From the NCBI RefSeq assembly GCF_000026145.1, contig NC_009445.1:2046001-2110000 (forward strand): DNA of 64,000 nt, written 5' to 3'. This DNA comes from Bradyrhizobium sp. ORS 278 (GTDB lineage Bacteria > Pseudomonadota > Alphaproteobacteria > Rhizobiales > Xanthobacteraceae). Numbering within the stretch: position 1 is the first letter of the stretch; every line of letters starts with the position of its first letter. This document shows, in pieces, positions 9,033 to 18,185 of the stretch. A program made the translations under genes and the position numbers. The notes beneath the pieces were generated by a model. That model saw only the letters and a list, made by a program, of their open reading frames with translations, had not been told where the DNA came from and ran no database searches.

Positions 9033-9536
9033 TCAGGCGACGCCCAGGAAGTCCCGCTTGCCGATCTCGACGCCGTTGTGGCGGAGAATGCCGTGCGCGA
9101 TGGCCGCGTGGAAGTAGAAGTTCGGAAACGAGATACGGTTGACGAAATCCTGCCCCTTCAAGGTGACGGAGGTGTTCGGTCCACTCGGAAAGGTGACGTC
9201 GCGGCCGTCTGCACCCTCGAACTGCGCGGGCGTGAACGTCTTCAGGTAATCCGCCGTCTTGGTGAGCCGCTGGCGCAGTTCGGCAAAGCTCGTCTCGGTG
9301 TCGGGCGTGCTGGGGACCTCGCTGTGGGTCAGCCGCGCGCAGCCCTTCGCGGCGAAGTCGCAGGCGAGCTGGACCTGCCGGGAGAGCGGCAGCATGTCCG
9401 GATAAAGCCGCGCTCCGAGCAGCACCTCGGGGGCGATCTTCTTGGCCTCGCAATAGGCTTCCGCCTTGCTGAGCAGGCCCGAGAGGCTGCCGAGCATCTG
9501 GAGGTAGGCTGGCACTGTCGAATCGTAAAAGGACAT
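9033..9536 (-). CDS. DUF1993 family protein
   Basis: A 167-residue soluble protein of the DUF1993 family, a DinB-like helical bundle group with no settled function. Family features seen are the start SFYDSTVPAYLQMLGSLSGLL, shown in part, and a C-terminal FPNFYFHAAIAHGILRHNGV, whose histidines resemble the metal-binding positions of DinB-like bundles. The ATG at 9536 was chosen because the family begins just there. It converges on the ABC operon, and about 260 bases that include an inverted repeat separate it from the dehydrogenase gene upstream. Confidence 0.85.
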   Translation of the reverse strand: MSFYDSTVPAYLQMLGSLSGLLSKAEAYCEAKKIAPEVLLGARLYPDMLPLSRQVQLACDFAAKGCARLTHSEVPSTPDTETSFAELRQRLTKTADYLKTFTPAQFEGADGRDVTFPSGPNTSVTLKGQDFVNRISFPNFYFHAAIAHGILRHNGVEIGKRDFLGVA

Positions 9537-9687
9537 GATGCTCTCGCTGAAGGAGGAGACGGCGCAATGTTTGCGTGTCCCGAGATGGGGCGGTGCCGAG
9601 GAAAATGCAACTGCATCTTTCGGCTGTCTCGCGGCGCTCTCCATGGTACATGGCTGTGAGATCCGCGATGCCGCCGCGCCCACCACT

Positions 9688-9782
9688 GTCATCCCCGCGA
9701 AGGCGGGGATCCAGTAATCGCCGGCAGTCGTCATCAGCCGAGAGGCCGCTGCGCACTGGATGCCCGCCTTCGCGGGCATGAC
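9688..9782. repeat. Inverted-repeat element, GTCATCCCCGCGAAGGCGGG family
   Basis: The left end reads GTCATCCCCGCGAAGGCGGG followed by GATCCAGTA, and the right end is its near complement (ACTGGATGCCCGCCTTCGCG, then GGCATGAC). Within the left end CCCCGC-GAA-GGCGGGG is itself a hairpin. Elements with these ends are widespread in proteobacterial intergenic DNA. Single copy in this window, non-coding. Confidence 0.75.
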
Positions 9783-9799
9783 CGTTGGGGTCGAGCGCG

Positions 9800-10567
9800 C
9801 TACGGCAGCGCCACTCCGGTCAAGTCGGCCAGTCTGGCGATCAGCGCGTCCTGGAACGCCGGCTCGGTGGCTTCGCGCGCCGGCTCCTGTTGCCGGAGCT
9901 GGTGCCAGTAGCGGCCGCTGAGCAGGGCCTCGGGATCGTCGCTCACGGCGAGCCAGCTCTGGGTTTGCTGTCCGGTATCGATGTCGACGGGGGCGCCGGC
10001 TCCGCCCATGCGTGTGCGCACCCAGCCGGGGTCGACGGCATTGCTCAACACGCCTGGCCAGCGCCGCGCCAGCGCGAAGGCCAGGGCCACGACGTGCAGC
10101 TTGGTCTCGGCATAGGCCTTCCCCGAATCCCAGGGCCGCTTCGTCCAGTCGAGATCGGCGAGCGAGCCTTCGCCGCCGCGATGCAGCCCGCTGCTGAGAT
10201 ACACCAGCCGCACCGGGCGCTTGATCAAGGCCGTGAGCATGTAGGGCGCGAGCGTGTTGACGGCGAAAGTGATGGCGTGCCCTTCCGGAGTCGCACCGCG
10301 ATCCGGCTGCGAATAGACGCCGGCGTTGTGGATGATGGCGTCCATGCGCCCCATCGCGTTGACCTGCTCGGCGATGCGGCGCGTCTCCGTGGCGCTGCCG
10401 AGATTGCCCAGCGCGATCCCGGCCGCCCGTGAGCCGAGTTCGCCGAGCGCGGCCGCGCGATCGGCAGTGCGGGCGTGCAGCACCACGCGATGCCCTCGAT
10501 CGAGCAGCGATTGCGCGGCGGCGCGTCCGAGTCCGTCGGTGCTGCCGGTGATGAAGACGATCGCCAT
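9800..10567 (-). CDS. Short-chain dehydrogenase/reductase
   Basis: A 255-residue NAD(P)-dependent oxidoreductase with a Rossmann fold. The cofactor motif is TGSTDGLGRAAA near residue 7, the conserved NAG is seen in IHNAGVY near residue 80, and the strand before the active site reads VRLVYLSSGLH. The usual catalytic pair is seen as YAETKLH (Tyr-x-x-x-Lys). An Arg/His-containing HARTADR after strand 2 suggests NADP(H) preference. AAAGGA precedes the ATG. Substrate unknown; the closest recognisable group is the retinol-dehydrogenase/WW-domain-oxidoreductase-like SDRs. Confidence 0.88.
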   Translation of the reverse strand: MAIVFITGSTDGLGRAAAQSLLDRGHRVVLHARTADRAAALGELGSRAAGIALGNLGSATETRRIAEQVNAMGRMDAIIHNAGVYSQPDRGATPEGHAITFAVNTLAPYMLTALIKRPVRLVYLSSGLHRGGEGSLADLDWTKRPWDSGKAYAETKLHVVALAFALARRWPGVLSNAVDPGWVRTRMGGAGAPVDIDTGQQTQSWLAVSDDPEALLSGRYWHQLRQQEPAREATEPAFQDALIARLADLTGVALP

Positions 10568-10669
10568 GCGTTGATCCTTTGAATGTGTCAGGGTGCGGGA
10601 TGGCCGCCGCGCCGAGCCGGTCGCGGCGGCCGATCACAACGCGCAGCAGCCGGTCATGGCACCATCAGC

Positions 10670-10900
10670 TCATTGCGGTTCGTAGCCGGGCTTCTTGTAG
10701 ATCGTGGCGGCCTTGTCGACGATGTCGGGCCCGTACACCTTGGCCGTCCAGTCGTTCGCGGCGACATCCTCGATGCCGACGGAGACGGAGTCCTCGGCGG
10801 AGTTGAGCGTGTGCATCACCGCTTCGGTGAGGGCCTTCGCGAGCGCCTGCTTCTGCTGCTCGGACCTGCCGGGATAGAGCTTGACGATGACGTGGGGCAT
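10670..10900 (-). CDS. pptA: 4-oxalocrotonate tautomerase-family protein, PptA-like
   Basis: A 76-residue protein of the tautomerase superfamily. Mature enzymes in this family use the amino-terminal proline as a general base, and Pro2 is present directly after the initiator Met ([18 protein letters not shown]). Similarity to E. coli PptA (YdcE) is recognisable in [17 protein letters not shown] and the C-terminal YKKPGYEPQ. The family acts on small keto/enol acids such as phenylpyruvate in vitro; the natural substrate is not established. GAGGA lies 8 bases before the ATG. It sits between the transglycosylase and dehydrogenase genes on the same strand but without close coupling. Confidence 0.85.
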   Translation of the reverse strand: MPHVIVKLYPGRSEQQKQALAKALTEAVMHTLNSAEDSVSVGIEDVAANDWTAKVYGPDIVDKAATIYKKPGYEPQ

Positions 10901-10927
10901 GGCCGTTGTCCTCTGGCGGTTGTTGGA

Positions 10928-12250
10928 TCAGCGCGTGGCGGTGGCCGCAGCCGGCGCGGCCTGCGCGCGCGGGGTGTTGCCGCGCATCCGCGCGAGGAGC
11001 TCGGCGGTCGGCCAGGAATCCGCCGGCAGCCCGAGCCGCAGCTGCATCGTCTTGACAGCCGTGCGGCTCTGCTGGCCGAGCACGCCGTCGACCTTGCCGA
11101 CGTCGAAGCCGGCCTTCACCAGCAATTGCTGCAGCTCCTTGATCTCGTTGAAGGGCAGCTGAGCGACGGGGCCGCTGGCTTTGCGCATCGGCGCGGCGCC
11201 GGCGATGCGGGTGGCGAGATAGGCCGCGGTGGTCGAATAAATCAGCGAGTTGTTCCATTCGGTGTAGGCGGCGAAATTGGCGTAGGCCAAAAACGCCGGG
11301 CCGTTACGCCCCATCGGCAGCAGCACCGAGGCCTCCAGCGCATCGTTCGGCAGCGGCCGGCCATCGGCATAGGTGACGCCGAGCCCGGCCCATTTGCTGC
11401 GTGGCGCTTTGACGGTGAGATCGGCCTGCTCCCAGGGGAAGGTCTGGGGCACGCGGATCTCCTCCAGCCACGGCTCGCCGCGACGCCATTTCAATCCGGT
11501 CGCGATGTAGTTGGCTGTCGAGCCGATCACGTCGGGCGCGCTGCGCAAGAGGTCGCGCCGGCCATCGCCGTCGTAGTCGACGCCGTAGGTGACGTAGTGC
11601 GTCGGCAGGAATTGCGTCTGGCCGAGCTCGCCGGCCCAGGAGCCGATCATCTCGGTGGGCGTGAGGTCGCCGCGGTCGATGACCTTCAGCGCGGCGATCG
11701 TCTCGTTCTGGAAGCGCTCGCTGCGGCGGCAGTCATAGGCCAGCGAGACCAGCGACGGCAGCACCGGCAGATTGCCCATGTTGGAGCCGAAATCGCTCTC
11801 CAGGCCCCAGAACGCGGCGATCACCGCCGGCGGCACGCCATATTCCTTCTCGGCCCGCGCGAACGCCGCCGCATGCGCCTTGATGTGCTGCTGGCCGTTC
11901 TGCATCCGGTACACCGCCGCCATGCGGCCGGCGAACTCGGTGAACAGCTGGCCGAACACGCGCTGGCCGCGGTCGCGGTTGACGATGCCCTGGTCGTAAG
12001 TGAGGTAGGGCGAGGCGGCGGCGATCGCGCGCTGCGACACGCCCTCGGCGACGGCGCGTTGCTTCAGCTCGGCCAGAAAGCGATCGAAATTCTGGCCGTT
12101 ATGGCAGGCCGCGGCGCGCATCGACGGCGCCTGCTTCGGTCGCGGAGCGGCGGGCTCCGGCGCCATTTGCGCCGACGCGCTGACAACCAGCATGAACGAG
12201 GTTGCGAGCGCGCTGAAGGTCACGCGCAAGGCAGTCGAAGAGGTTCGCAT
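10928..12250 (-). CDS. Lytic murein transglycosylase (MltB/SltB family) with peptidoglycan-binding domain
   Basis: A 440-residue exported muramidase-like enzyme that cleaves the glycan strand of peptidoglycan with formation of 1,6-anhydro-muramic acid. A Sec signal peptide spans residues 1-27 (ending SASA). The catalytic domain (about 50-350) contains the family's glutamate in FWGLESDFG and the downstream GELGQTQFLPTHYVTYGVD. A C-terminal PG_binding_1 domain (about 365-430) reads IKELQQLLVKAGFDVGKVDG. There is no lipobox, so it is soluble periplasmic, not a lipoprotein like E. coli MltB. Single gene on the minus strand. Confidence 0.92.
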   Translation of the reverse strand: MRTSSTALRVTFSALATSFMLVVSASAQMAPEPAAPRPKQAPSMRAAACHNGQNFDRFLAELKQRAVAEGVSQRAIAAASPYLTYDQGIVNRDRGQRVFGQLFTEFAGRMAAVYRMQNGQQHIKAHAAAFARAEKEYGVPPAVIAAFWGLESDFGSNMGNLPVLPSLVSLAYDCRRSERFQNETIAALKVIDRGDLTPTEMIGSWAGELGQTQFLPTHYVTYGVDYDGDGRRDLLRSAPDVIGSTANYIATGLKWRRGEPWLEEIRVPQTFPWEQADLTVKAPRSKWAGLGVTYADGRPLPNDALEASVLLPMGRNGPAFLAYANFAAYTEWNNSLIYSTTAAYLATRIAGAAPMRKASGPVAQLPFNEIKELQQLLVKAGFDVGKVDGVLGQQSRTAVKTMQLRLGLPADSWPTAELLARMRGNTPRAQAAPAAATATR

Positions 12251-12482
12251 CCGGTCTCACCGATCGCTGTCTAATCCCTTGTGCCTCCATCGATATCCGA
12301 ACTGCGGCGAAAAGGGAAACGGCCGTCGTGACAGCTGTCGATGCGGCTTCCGGCGGCGAGGCCGAGCACAACGGCCAGATCCCTCGACGGGACGCGCGTG
12401 GTCATTGAACGACGGTGCCGCAGCGCATCAAAAAGCCCGCGTGGTGCTGACCGCGCGGGCGAGGCAGGCGACTTCGCCGGCA

Positions 12483-12725
12483 TCAGTACTGGTAGCCGGG
12501 GTGGTTCGGAAAGTAGCCGCGGTTGCAGGCACGTCGAAGCTTGTCGTCCATCGCGGCGCGTTGAGCGGGCGGATAGGTCATCACGACGGTGTGGCTGTTG
12601 CGCAGGCAGTTCACATAGCCGGTGTTGTTGAGCCAGCTGAGATCGAGGGCCGCCGACGGCGCGGCGGACGCGATGAGCATGCCGCCTGCGAGAGCGGCGG
12701 CTGAGAGGACGTAGGAACGGATCAT
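12483..12725 (-). CDS. Small exported protein of unknown function
   Basis: An 80-residue protein with a clear signal peptide (about residues 1-27, ending PSAA) and a mature part of about 53 residues containing two cysteines (VNCLRNS and RRACNRGYF) that could form a disulfide, plus an aromatic, Pro-rich tail (FPNHPGYQY). The ATG at 12725 is preceded by GGGGTGA; an ATG seven codons upstream is unlikely because it lengthens the signal. I do not recognise the family. It stands alone between the phosphoglucomutase and transglycosylase genes. Confidence 0.7.
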   Translation of the reverse strand: MIRSYVLSAAALAGGMLIASAAPSAALDLSWLNNTGYVNCLRNSHTVVMTYPPAQRAAMDDKLRRACNRGYFPNHPGYQY

Positions 12726-12845
12726 GGTTGTCACCCCTGCTGTCATGGCTGCCCGATGCAGTCCATGTCAGGGATGTAGTCCGGCCGGCCCGACGCGTAT
12801 GTGCAGGTGATCACACCCGCGTCGAATCTCAGCGCGCACGCGACG

Positions 12846-14486
12846 CTACGCTACCTTCGCCAGTGCCGCCTGCGCCTCGCTCTGGATTCGCTTGAGATGC
12901 TCGGCGTCGCGGAAACTCTCGGCATAGAGCTTGTTCACGTCCTCGGTGCCCGAGGGGCGCGCCGCGAACCAGCCATACTCGGTCTCGACCTTGATGCCCC
13001 CGAAAGATTGGCCGTTGCCGGGCGCCTTGGTGTGGATGACGCGGACGGGATCGCCGGCGAGTTCCTTGAGGCCGAGCTTTTCCGGCGTCAGCGCCTTGAG
13101 CGCCGCCTTCTGCGGCGGCGAGGCCGGAACGTCGATGCGCTCATAGACGGGAGCGCCGAGCTCCGAGGCGAGCTCCTTGTAGAGCTCGCTCGGATCGCGG
13201 CCGCGCTTGGCCATGATCTCGGCGGCGAGCAGGCCGAGGATCAGGCCGTCCTTGTCGGTGGTCCACACGGTGCCGTCGCGCTTGAGAAACGAGGCGCCCG
13301 CGCTCTCCTCGCCGGCGAAGCCGAAGCTGCCCGAGCCGAGCCCTTCGACGAACCATTTGAAGCCGACCGGCGTCTCCACCAGCTTGCGACCGAGCTTCTG
13401 CGCGACACGGTCGATCAGCGAGCTCGAGACGATTGTCTTGCCGATGGCGGCGTCACTGCGCCAGTCCGGCCTGTGCGCGAACAGATAGGCGATCGCGGTC
13501 GCGAGATAATGGTTCGGATTCATCAGCCCGCCCGAGCGGGTGACGATGCCATGGCGATCCGCGTCGGTGTCGTTGGCAAAGGCGACGTCGAAGCGCTCGC
13601 GCATGCCGATCAGGCTGGCCATCGCGTAGGGCGAGGAGCAGTCCATCCGGATCTTGCCGTCCCAGTCGGCGGTCATGAAGCGGAAGGTCGGGTCGACCAG
13701 GTCGTTGACGATCGTGGCGCTGAGACCGTAGCGCTCGATGATCGGCGCCCAGTAGGCGATCGCGGCGCCGCCGAGCGGATCGATGCCGATCTTGATCCCG
13801 GCGGACTTTACCGCGTCGAGATCGACGGTGTTGGCGAGATCGGCCACATAGGGCGTGATGTAGTCGTGAGGATGCACCGAGCCGCGCTGCTTGGCCTGGG
13901 CGTAGCTGATGCGCGACACGCCATCGAGGTCGTTGGCGAGATAGACATTGGCCTGCCGCTCGATCTCGGCGGTCGCGTCGGTGTCGGCCGGGCCGCCATG
14001 CGGCGGATTGTATTTGTAGCCGCCATCCTCCGGCGGATTGTGTGACGGCGTGATGACGACGCCATCGGCAAGATGCGCCGTGCGGCCCTTGTTGTAGGAG
14101 ATGATGGCGTGCGAGATCACCGGCGTCGGCGTGTAGCCGCCGTCCTTGTCGACCATCACCTCGACGCCGTTGGCGCCGAACACTTCGAGCGCGCTGGCGA
14201 GCGCCGGCTCGGCTAGCGCATGGGTGTCGATGCCGACGAACAGCGGGCCATCGAGGCCCTGCTGGCGGCGGTAGTCGCACAGCGCCTGCGTGGTGGCCAG
14301 AATGTGGTTCTCGTTGAAGCCGGTCTTCAGCGATGAGCCGCGATGGCCCGAGGTGCCGAACGCGACCCGCTGGGTCGGCTCATGCGGATCGGGCTTCAGC
14401 GCATAATAGGCCGTGATCAGCCGCGGAATGTTGGCGAGCGCGGCATTGGCGATCGGCTTGCCGGCAGCGGGGTCTGTCTTGGCCAT
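12846..14486 (-). CDS. pgm: Phosphoglucomutase, alpha-D-glucose phosphate-specific
   Basis: A 546-residue cytoplasmic enzyme interconverting glucose 1-phosphate and glucose 6-phosphate, feeding glycogen, trehalose and surface-glucan synthesis. The phosphoserine loop reads VVITPSHNPPEDGG near residue 145, the Mg-binding loop FANDTDADRHG near residue 305, the sugar-binding loop EESAGASF near residue 400, and the phosphate-binding loop ARPSGTEDVNK near residue 515. Length equals that of E. coli Pgm. It is a monocistronic minus-strand gene; the opgGH genes 9 kb away would use UDP-glucose derived from its product. Confidence 0.95.
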   Translation of the reverse strand: MAKTDPAAGKPIANAALANIPRLITAYYALKPDPHEPTQRVAFGTSGHRGSSLKTGFNENHILATTQALCDYRRQQGLDGPLFVGIDTHALAEPALASALEVFGANGVEVMVDKDGGYTPTPVISHAIISYNKGRTAHLADGVVITPSHNPPEDGGYKYNPPHGGPADTDATAEIERQANVYLANDLDGVSRISYAQAKQRGSVHPHDYITPYVADLANTVDLDAVKSAGIKIGIDPLGGAAIAYWAPIIERYGLSATIVNDLVDPTFRFMTADWDGKIRMDCSSPYAMASLIGMRERFDVAFANDTDADRHGIVTRSGGLMNPNHYLATAIAYLFAHRPDWRSDAAIGKTIVSSSLIDRVAQKLGRKLVETPVGFKWFVEGLGSGSFGFAGEESAGASFLKRDGTVWTTDKDGLILGLLAAEIMAKRGRDPSELYKELASELGAPVYERIDVPASPPQKAALKALTPEKLGLKELAGDPVRVIHTKAPGNGQSFGGIKVETEYGWFAARPSGTEDVNKLYAESFRDAEHLKRIQSEAQAALAKVA

Positions 14487-14642
14487 GGAGCATCCTTCGC
14501 AAGTTCGAAAAACATCGGCAGAGCCGCTTCGTTCCGCCCGGCCATGCGTGCGGCAAGAGGGCGATCTCGACCGCCAACATGGCGGCGGCCGCTGATCCGA
14601 TCAACGAATTTCGTTCGCCTGTTGCGGGCCAATCCGCTCGGT

Positions 14643-15149
14643 TCAGTCCATCAGCTCGTAGACAAGATGGCCCGGGCCGATGAGCCGGGCCGTGAAATTC
14701 GCGGTCCGGCCCTCCAGCGCTGCGAATCGACCGGAGGCGCGCTTGAACGCGACCTTGCCGGTGGCCTCGGAAATGGTCGGCGCACCATTCTTCATGACCG
14801 CCGAACCTGTCCCTTCGGTCAGCACCGCCACCGCATAGCCTTCCGGACTTCGATGAATGCCGGCGCCGTACAGATAGGTTCCCTTCTGGTTCTCCCATTC
14901 CGAGGCGACGCTGGCCGCGTAGGTCGCCCCCTTCATCAGGCCGTCGGTCGCGAAGCAGGAGTACTGAAAGCTGACCAGCATGTGACCGGGACGATCGCCG
15001 ATGGGCTCGAGGCCCATCGTGCCGACGATCGTGCAGTCGTAGCGCGCGATGATATCGGCGTTGGCGCTGCCGAGCCCGGCATCTGCCACAAGGCTGGCCG
15101 CAACGCATATGGCAGCGCACACAGCGGATGCCGTGCTGAAAAAACGCAT
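14643..15149 (-). CDS. Exported protein of an unnamed family (paralogue at 18186-18674)
   Basis: A 168-residue protein with a Sec signal peptide (about residues 1-31). The mature part contains IIARYDCTIVGT, then EPIGDRPGHMLVSFQYSCFA, then GLMKGATYAASVASEW. The same order of phrases occurs in the protein at 18186-18674 (HYECSVIG, EPIGDRPGH, FSCFAVEGVMKDAIYTAVNVSEW), so the two are paralogues. Two conserved cysteines suggest a disulfide in the periplasm. No domain name comes to mind. It is preceded by about 270 bases without a gene and is transcribed alone. Confidence 0.8.
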   Translation of the reverse strand: MRFFSTASAVCAAICVAASLVADAGLGSANADIIARYDCTIVGTMGLEPIGDRPGHMLVSFQYSCFATDGLMKGATYAASVASEWENQKGTYLYGAGIHRSPEGYAVAVLTEGTGSAVMKNGAPTISEATGKVAFKRASGRFAALEGRTANFTARLIGPGHLVYELMD

Positions 15150-15419
15150 TTGCTCGCCCCCGCGTTAGTCTTGGTCGCGGACACTACCATAAATCGTGGT
15201 CGGGAAGGCTTCGCTGCGCCGGCCATTATTTTTTCGCGGCCCGACTGACCGCCCCGCGGGCGGCCAGCGCTGCCGGCTTGGTGGTGGGAGATTAACCACG
15301 CCGCGTTGAGACGCCGCTCGGCCACGGGAAATAAGCGTGGGTTTAACGCATCACGCGAGAAATAGCAGACCAAAGCAGACGCGCATCTTGCGCGCAGGAG
15401 AGTCGTCAGGAGCGGAAAA

Positions 15420-16334
15420 GTGAGAGCGCTATGTCTCGGCGCGTTGGCCTTCGTATCAGCCCTGGCGCTGGCGGGCTGCAGCCGTCCGGTCATGCCGCAG
15501 GTCGCGGCGCCCTGTGTCGATCTGAGCGGCCAGTCCTGCGCGGAAACTCCGGCCGCCGGTCAGCCGGCTTCGCCGACACCATCCGAGCCCGTCAAGGCGA
15601 GCCGTCAGGCGCATGCCGTGTCGCGGCGCGCGGCCCTTCACCGCAAGCACATCCGCGCCGCCAAGCGGCGAGCAGCCAGCGGCGTCGCCGTCGCCAAGCC
15701 TCTCGACAAGCCCGTTGAGAAACCGGCTGAAAAGCCGGCGGAGAAGCCGCAGCGGGCAGTGCCGGCCAATCCCACACCTCCAACCGACGGAGCATCGGCG
15801 CCGGTCGCCCAACCGCCAATTTCGGCGAAAGACAGTCCGGCCCAAAATGCCCCGTCCAAGGATTCGATGTCGAAGGATCCCACGGCAAAGAATTCCACGG
15901 CAAAGGATCCTGCGGTGAAGGATGCGCCGGCGACCTCCGCCAAGGTTCAGAGCGAGGTCATGGTCGCCGCGGTCAAGGTTGCGGCCGAACTGGCCGAGCG
16001 GATGACCGCGCTGCGCGTGCCCGAAGGACCGGCGGACAATCGTCTCGTGGCCGTGTTGCTGGCGCGTCCCAACGTGCGCGCGCTCAGCGATCTCAGCGGC
16101 AAGGTGATCGCGATCGACGAGCGCTATGCCAAATCCAACGCCAAGATCACGGCCGCCATGAACGCGGCCGGCGCGGCCGAGGTGCTGCTTCTGGAAGGGC
16201 AGGCGACTGCGATCACCCGTCTGAGCAGCGGCGAGGTGAGCGCAGCCGTCGTTGCATTGGCCTCGCCCGAGGCCGCCGAAGCGTTTCCGAAAATCGCCGG
16301 CTTCCGCCTGTTCTCGGTCGCGCTCAAGCCCTGA
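15420..16334 (+). CDS. Lipoprotein with Lys/Pro-rich linker and TAXI/NMT1-like C-terminal domain
   Basis: A 304-residue protein starting at GTG. The lipobox LALAGC (Cys20) marks a lipid-anchored envelope protein. A basic stretch (residues 60-85), a KPxEKPAEKP repeat (about 95-115) and a run of SKD/AKD/AKN units (about 137-168) form a long linker. The last 130 residues (from EVMVAAVKVAAELAERM) resemble half of a TAXI or NMT1 solute-binding domain: ALSDLSGKVIAIDERYAKS followed by AITRLSSGEVSAAVVALAS. TAXI proteins are normally around 320 residues, so this is a partial domain or only a structural analogue. Function unknown. Confidence 0.7.
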   Translation: MRALCLGALAFVSALALAGCSRPVMPQVAAPCVDLSGQSCAETPAAGQPASPTPSEPVKASRQAHAVSRRAALHRKHIRAAKRRAASGVAVAKPLDKPVEKPAEKPAEKPQRAVPANPTPPTDGASAPVAQPPISAKDSPAQNAPSKDSMSKDPTAKNSTAKDPAVKDAPATSAKVQSEVMVAAVKVAAELAERMTALRVPEGPADNRLVAVLLARPNVRALSDLSGKVIAIDERYAKSNAKITAAMNAAGAAEVLLLEGQATAITRLSSGEVSAAVVALASPEAAEAFPKIAGFRLFSVALKP

Positions 16335-16356
16335 CTCGCGTAGCCGCTACTACTCG

Positions 16357-16896
16357 TCAGGTCGTGACGGGACTCTTTGCCGGCGGCGCCAGCGCCGCGC
16401 CCCTGACCGCCGCGATACCCTTCGGATAGCCGCTGCGGTCGCTGTAGAGCCGCTTGCGGCCGCGCTTCGGATCATGCTGCGCCGCCACGTCTTTCGCGGC
16501 GATGTAGTCGAGCATGGTGATGCCGCCCACCATCACCAGCGCCGCCATCACGGTGCCGGCGCGCGGATTGCTCGGCCTGACCTCGCCGAGCAGCGTCACC
16601 ATGTCCAGCCCGTCGCCGGCGACACGGCTCCACAGCCCGGCCCTCTTTTCCACCGACAGCGTCATCACGCCGGCGAGCAGCTCGCGCACGCCATAGGCGC
16701 GCACCAGTCCCTCGCGGCCTTGCATGCCGAGCGCGTTGGTCACGCGATGCGGCGCCAGCAGCTCGAGCGTGCCGAGCGCGATCGAGAACCAGCCGAGCCC
16801 GCGCGCCAGCCGGTCGGCCGATGTCAGCGAGCTCGGGCCGGTGGAGATGATCTTGGGATCGCCCTTGGAGCGGACCAGATTCGAAAAATGAAACAT
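16357..16896 (-). CDS. Membrane protein, DUF4267-like
   Basis: A 179-residue protein with two to three hydrophobic helices (around ARGLGWFSIALGTLELLAP, GVRELLAGVMTLSV and TVMAALVMVGGITMLDYIAA). Relatives are often annotated as cyclase/dehydrase or DUF4267 proteins. The C-terminal basic stretch KRGRKRLYSDRSGYPKG would lie in the cytoplasm. It is only 14 bases downstream of the zinc alcohol dehydrogenase on the same strand, so the two are very likely one operon. I cannot give a function. Confidence 0.65.
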   Translation of the reverse strand: MFHFSNLVRSKGDPKIISTGPSSLTSADRLARGLGWFSIALGTLELLAPHRVTNALGMQGREGLVRAYGVRELLAGVMTLSVEKRAGLWSRVAGDGLDMVTLLGEVRPSNPRAGTVMAALVMVGGITMLDYIAAKDVAAQHDPKRGRKRLYSDRSGYPKGIAAVRGAALAPPAKSPVTT

Positions 16897-16910
16897 GATG
16901 TGCGCTTTCC

Positions 16911-18086
16911 TTACGGCTTCAACACGACCTTGACGCAGCTGTCCTGCTTGTCACGGAACGCGCGATACATCTCCGGCCCCTGCGCGAGCGGCACGGTGTG
17001 GGTGATGACGAAGGACGGATCGATCTGGCCGTCCTGGATGCGGTGCTTGAGGTCGTCGGTCCAGCGGTTGACGTGGGTCTGGCCGGTCCTGATCGTCAGG
17101 CCCTTGTTCATCAGCGCGCCCATCGGCACCATGTCGGAAAAGCCCGAATAAACGCCGGGGATCGAGACGATGCCGCCGGGCCGGCAGACATAGATGATCT
17201 CGCGCAGCGCGTGCGGCCGGTCGTTCTCGATCATGAACATCTGCTTGGCGCGGTCGAGCACGCTGTCGGGCTGCGCCATGCTGATATGGCTCTCGAAGCC
17301 GACGCAGTCGATGCACTTCTCCGGGCCCTTGTTGTCGGTCAGCTCGTTGAGCCTTTCGACCACGCTCTCCCTGTCGAAATTGATGGTGATCGCGCCGCCG
17401 GCCTCGGCCATCGCCAGCCGCTCCGGGATGCGGTCGATCGCGACCACCTGCTTGGCGCCGAGCAGGATGGCGCTGCGGATCGCCATCTGGCCGACCGGGC
17501 CGCAGCCCCACACAGCGACGGTGTCGTCCGGCTCGATGTCGCATTGCGCCGCGCCCTGCCATCCGGTCGGGAAGATGTCGCTGAGGAACAGCGCCTGCTC
17601 GTCGCTCATGCCATCGGGCACCTTGATGTGGGTGGCGTCGGCGTACGGCACGCGCAGATATTCGGCCTGGCCGCCCGGATAGCCACCGGTCAGATGCGTG
17701 TAGCCGAACAGGCCCGCGGTGCTGTGGCCGAACACCTTCTCGGCCATGTGCTTGTTGCGGTTGGTCGTCTCGCACACCGAGAAATTGCCGCGCCTGCACT
17801 GGTCGCATTCGCCGCAGATGATGGTGAAGGGCACGACGATGCGGTCGCCCTTCTTCAGCTTGCCGTTGACGCCGGAACCGACCTCGACGACCTCGCCCAT
17901 CGTCTCGTGGCCCATGATGTCGCCGGGCATCATCGCGGGAATGTAGTTGTGGAACAGATGCAGGTCCGAGCCGCAGATCGCGCAGCTCGTCACCTTGATG
18001 ATCGCGTCCCTGCTGTGCTCGATCTCGGGATCGCTGACTGTGTCGCAGCGGATGTCCTCTTTGCCATGCCAGACCAGCGCCTTCAT
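16911..18086 (-). CDS. Zinc-dependent alcohol dehydrogenase (formaldehyde-dehydrogenase-like MDR)
   Basis: A 391-residue cytoplasmic oxidoreductase of the medium-chain family. The catalytic zinc ligands are visible in CAICGSDLHLF (Cys near 37) and MGHETMGEV (His-Glu near 60). The structural zinc lobe is complete with four cysteines in CGECDQCRRGNFSVC (about 92-106). The NAD site is VWGCGPVGQMA near residue 192. The layout matches the glutathione-independent formaldehyde dehydrogenase/threonine-dehydrogenase-like branch (390-400 residues), but the substrate is not fixed by sequence. It is the first gene of a probable two-gene unit with the DUF4267-like membrane protein. Confidence 0.88.
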   Translation of the reverse strand: MKALVWHGKEDIRCDTVSDPEIEHSRDAIIKVTSCAICGSDLHLFHNYIPAMMPGDIMGHETMGEVVEVGSGVNGKLKKGDRIVVPFTIICGECDQCRRGNFSVCETTNRNKHMAEKVFGHSTAGLFGYTHLTGGYPGGQAEYLRVPYADATHIKVPDGMSDEQALFLSDIFPTGWQGAAQCDIEPDDTVAVWGCGPVGQMAIRSAILLGAKQVVAIDRIPERLAMAEAGGAITINFDRESVVERLNELTDNKGPEKCIDCVGFESHISMAQPDSVLDRAKQMFMIENDRPHALREIIYVCRPGGIVSIPGVYSGFSDMVPMGALMNKGLTIRTGQTHVNRWTDDLKHRIQDGQIDPSFVITHTVPLAQGPEMYRAFRDKQDSCVKVVLKP

Positions 18087-18185
18087 GCAATCCTCCGGGA
18101 GAATGTCCGGGAAGAAAGTCAGAAGGTGTCGGATGGTTGCTAGCGAAAAGCTCGTTTTTGAGCTCGCTGCTCGCAGTTGCGACGC

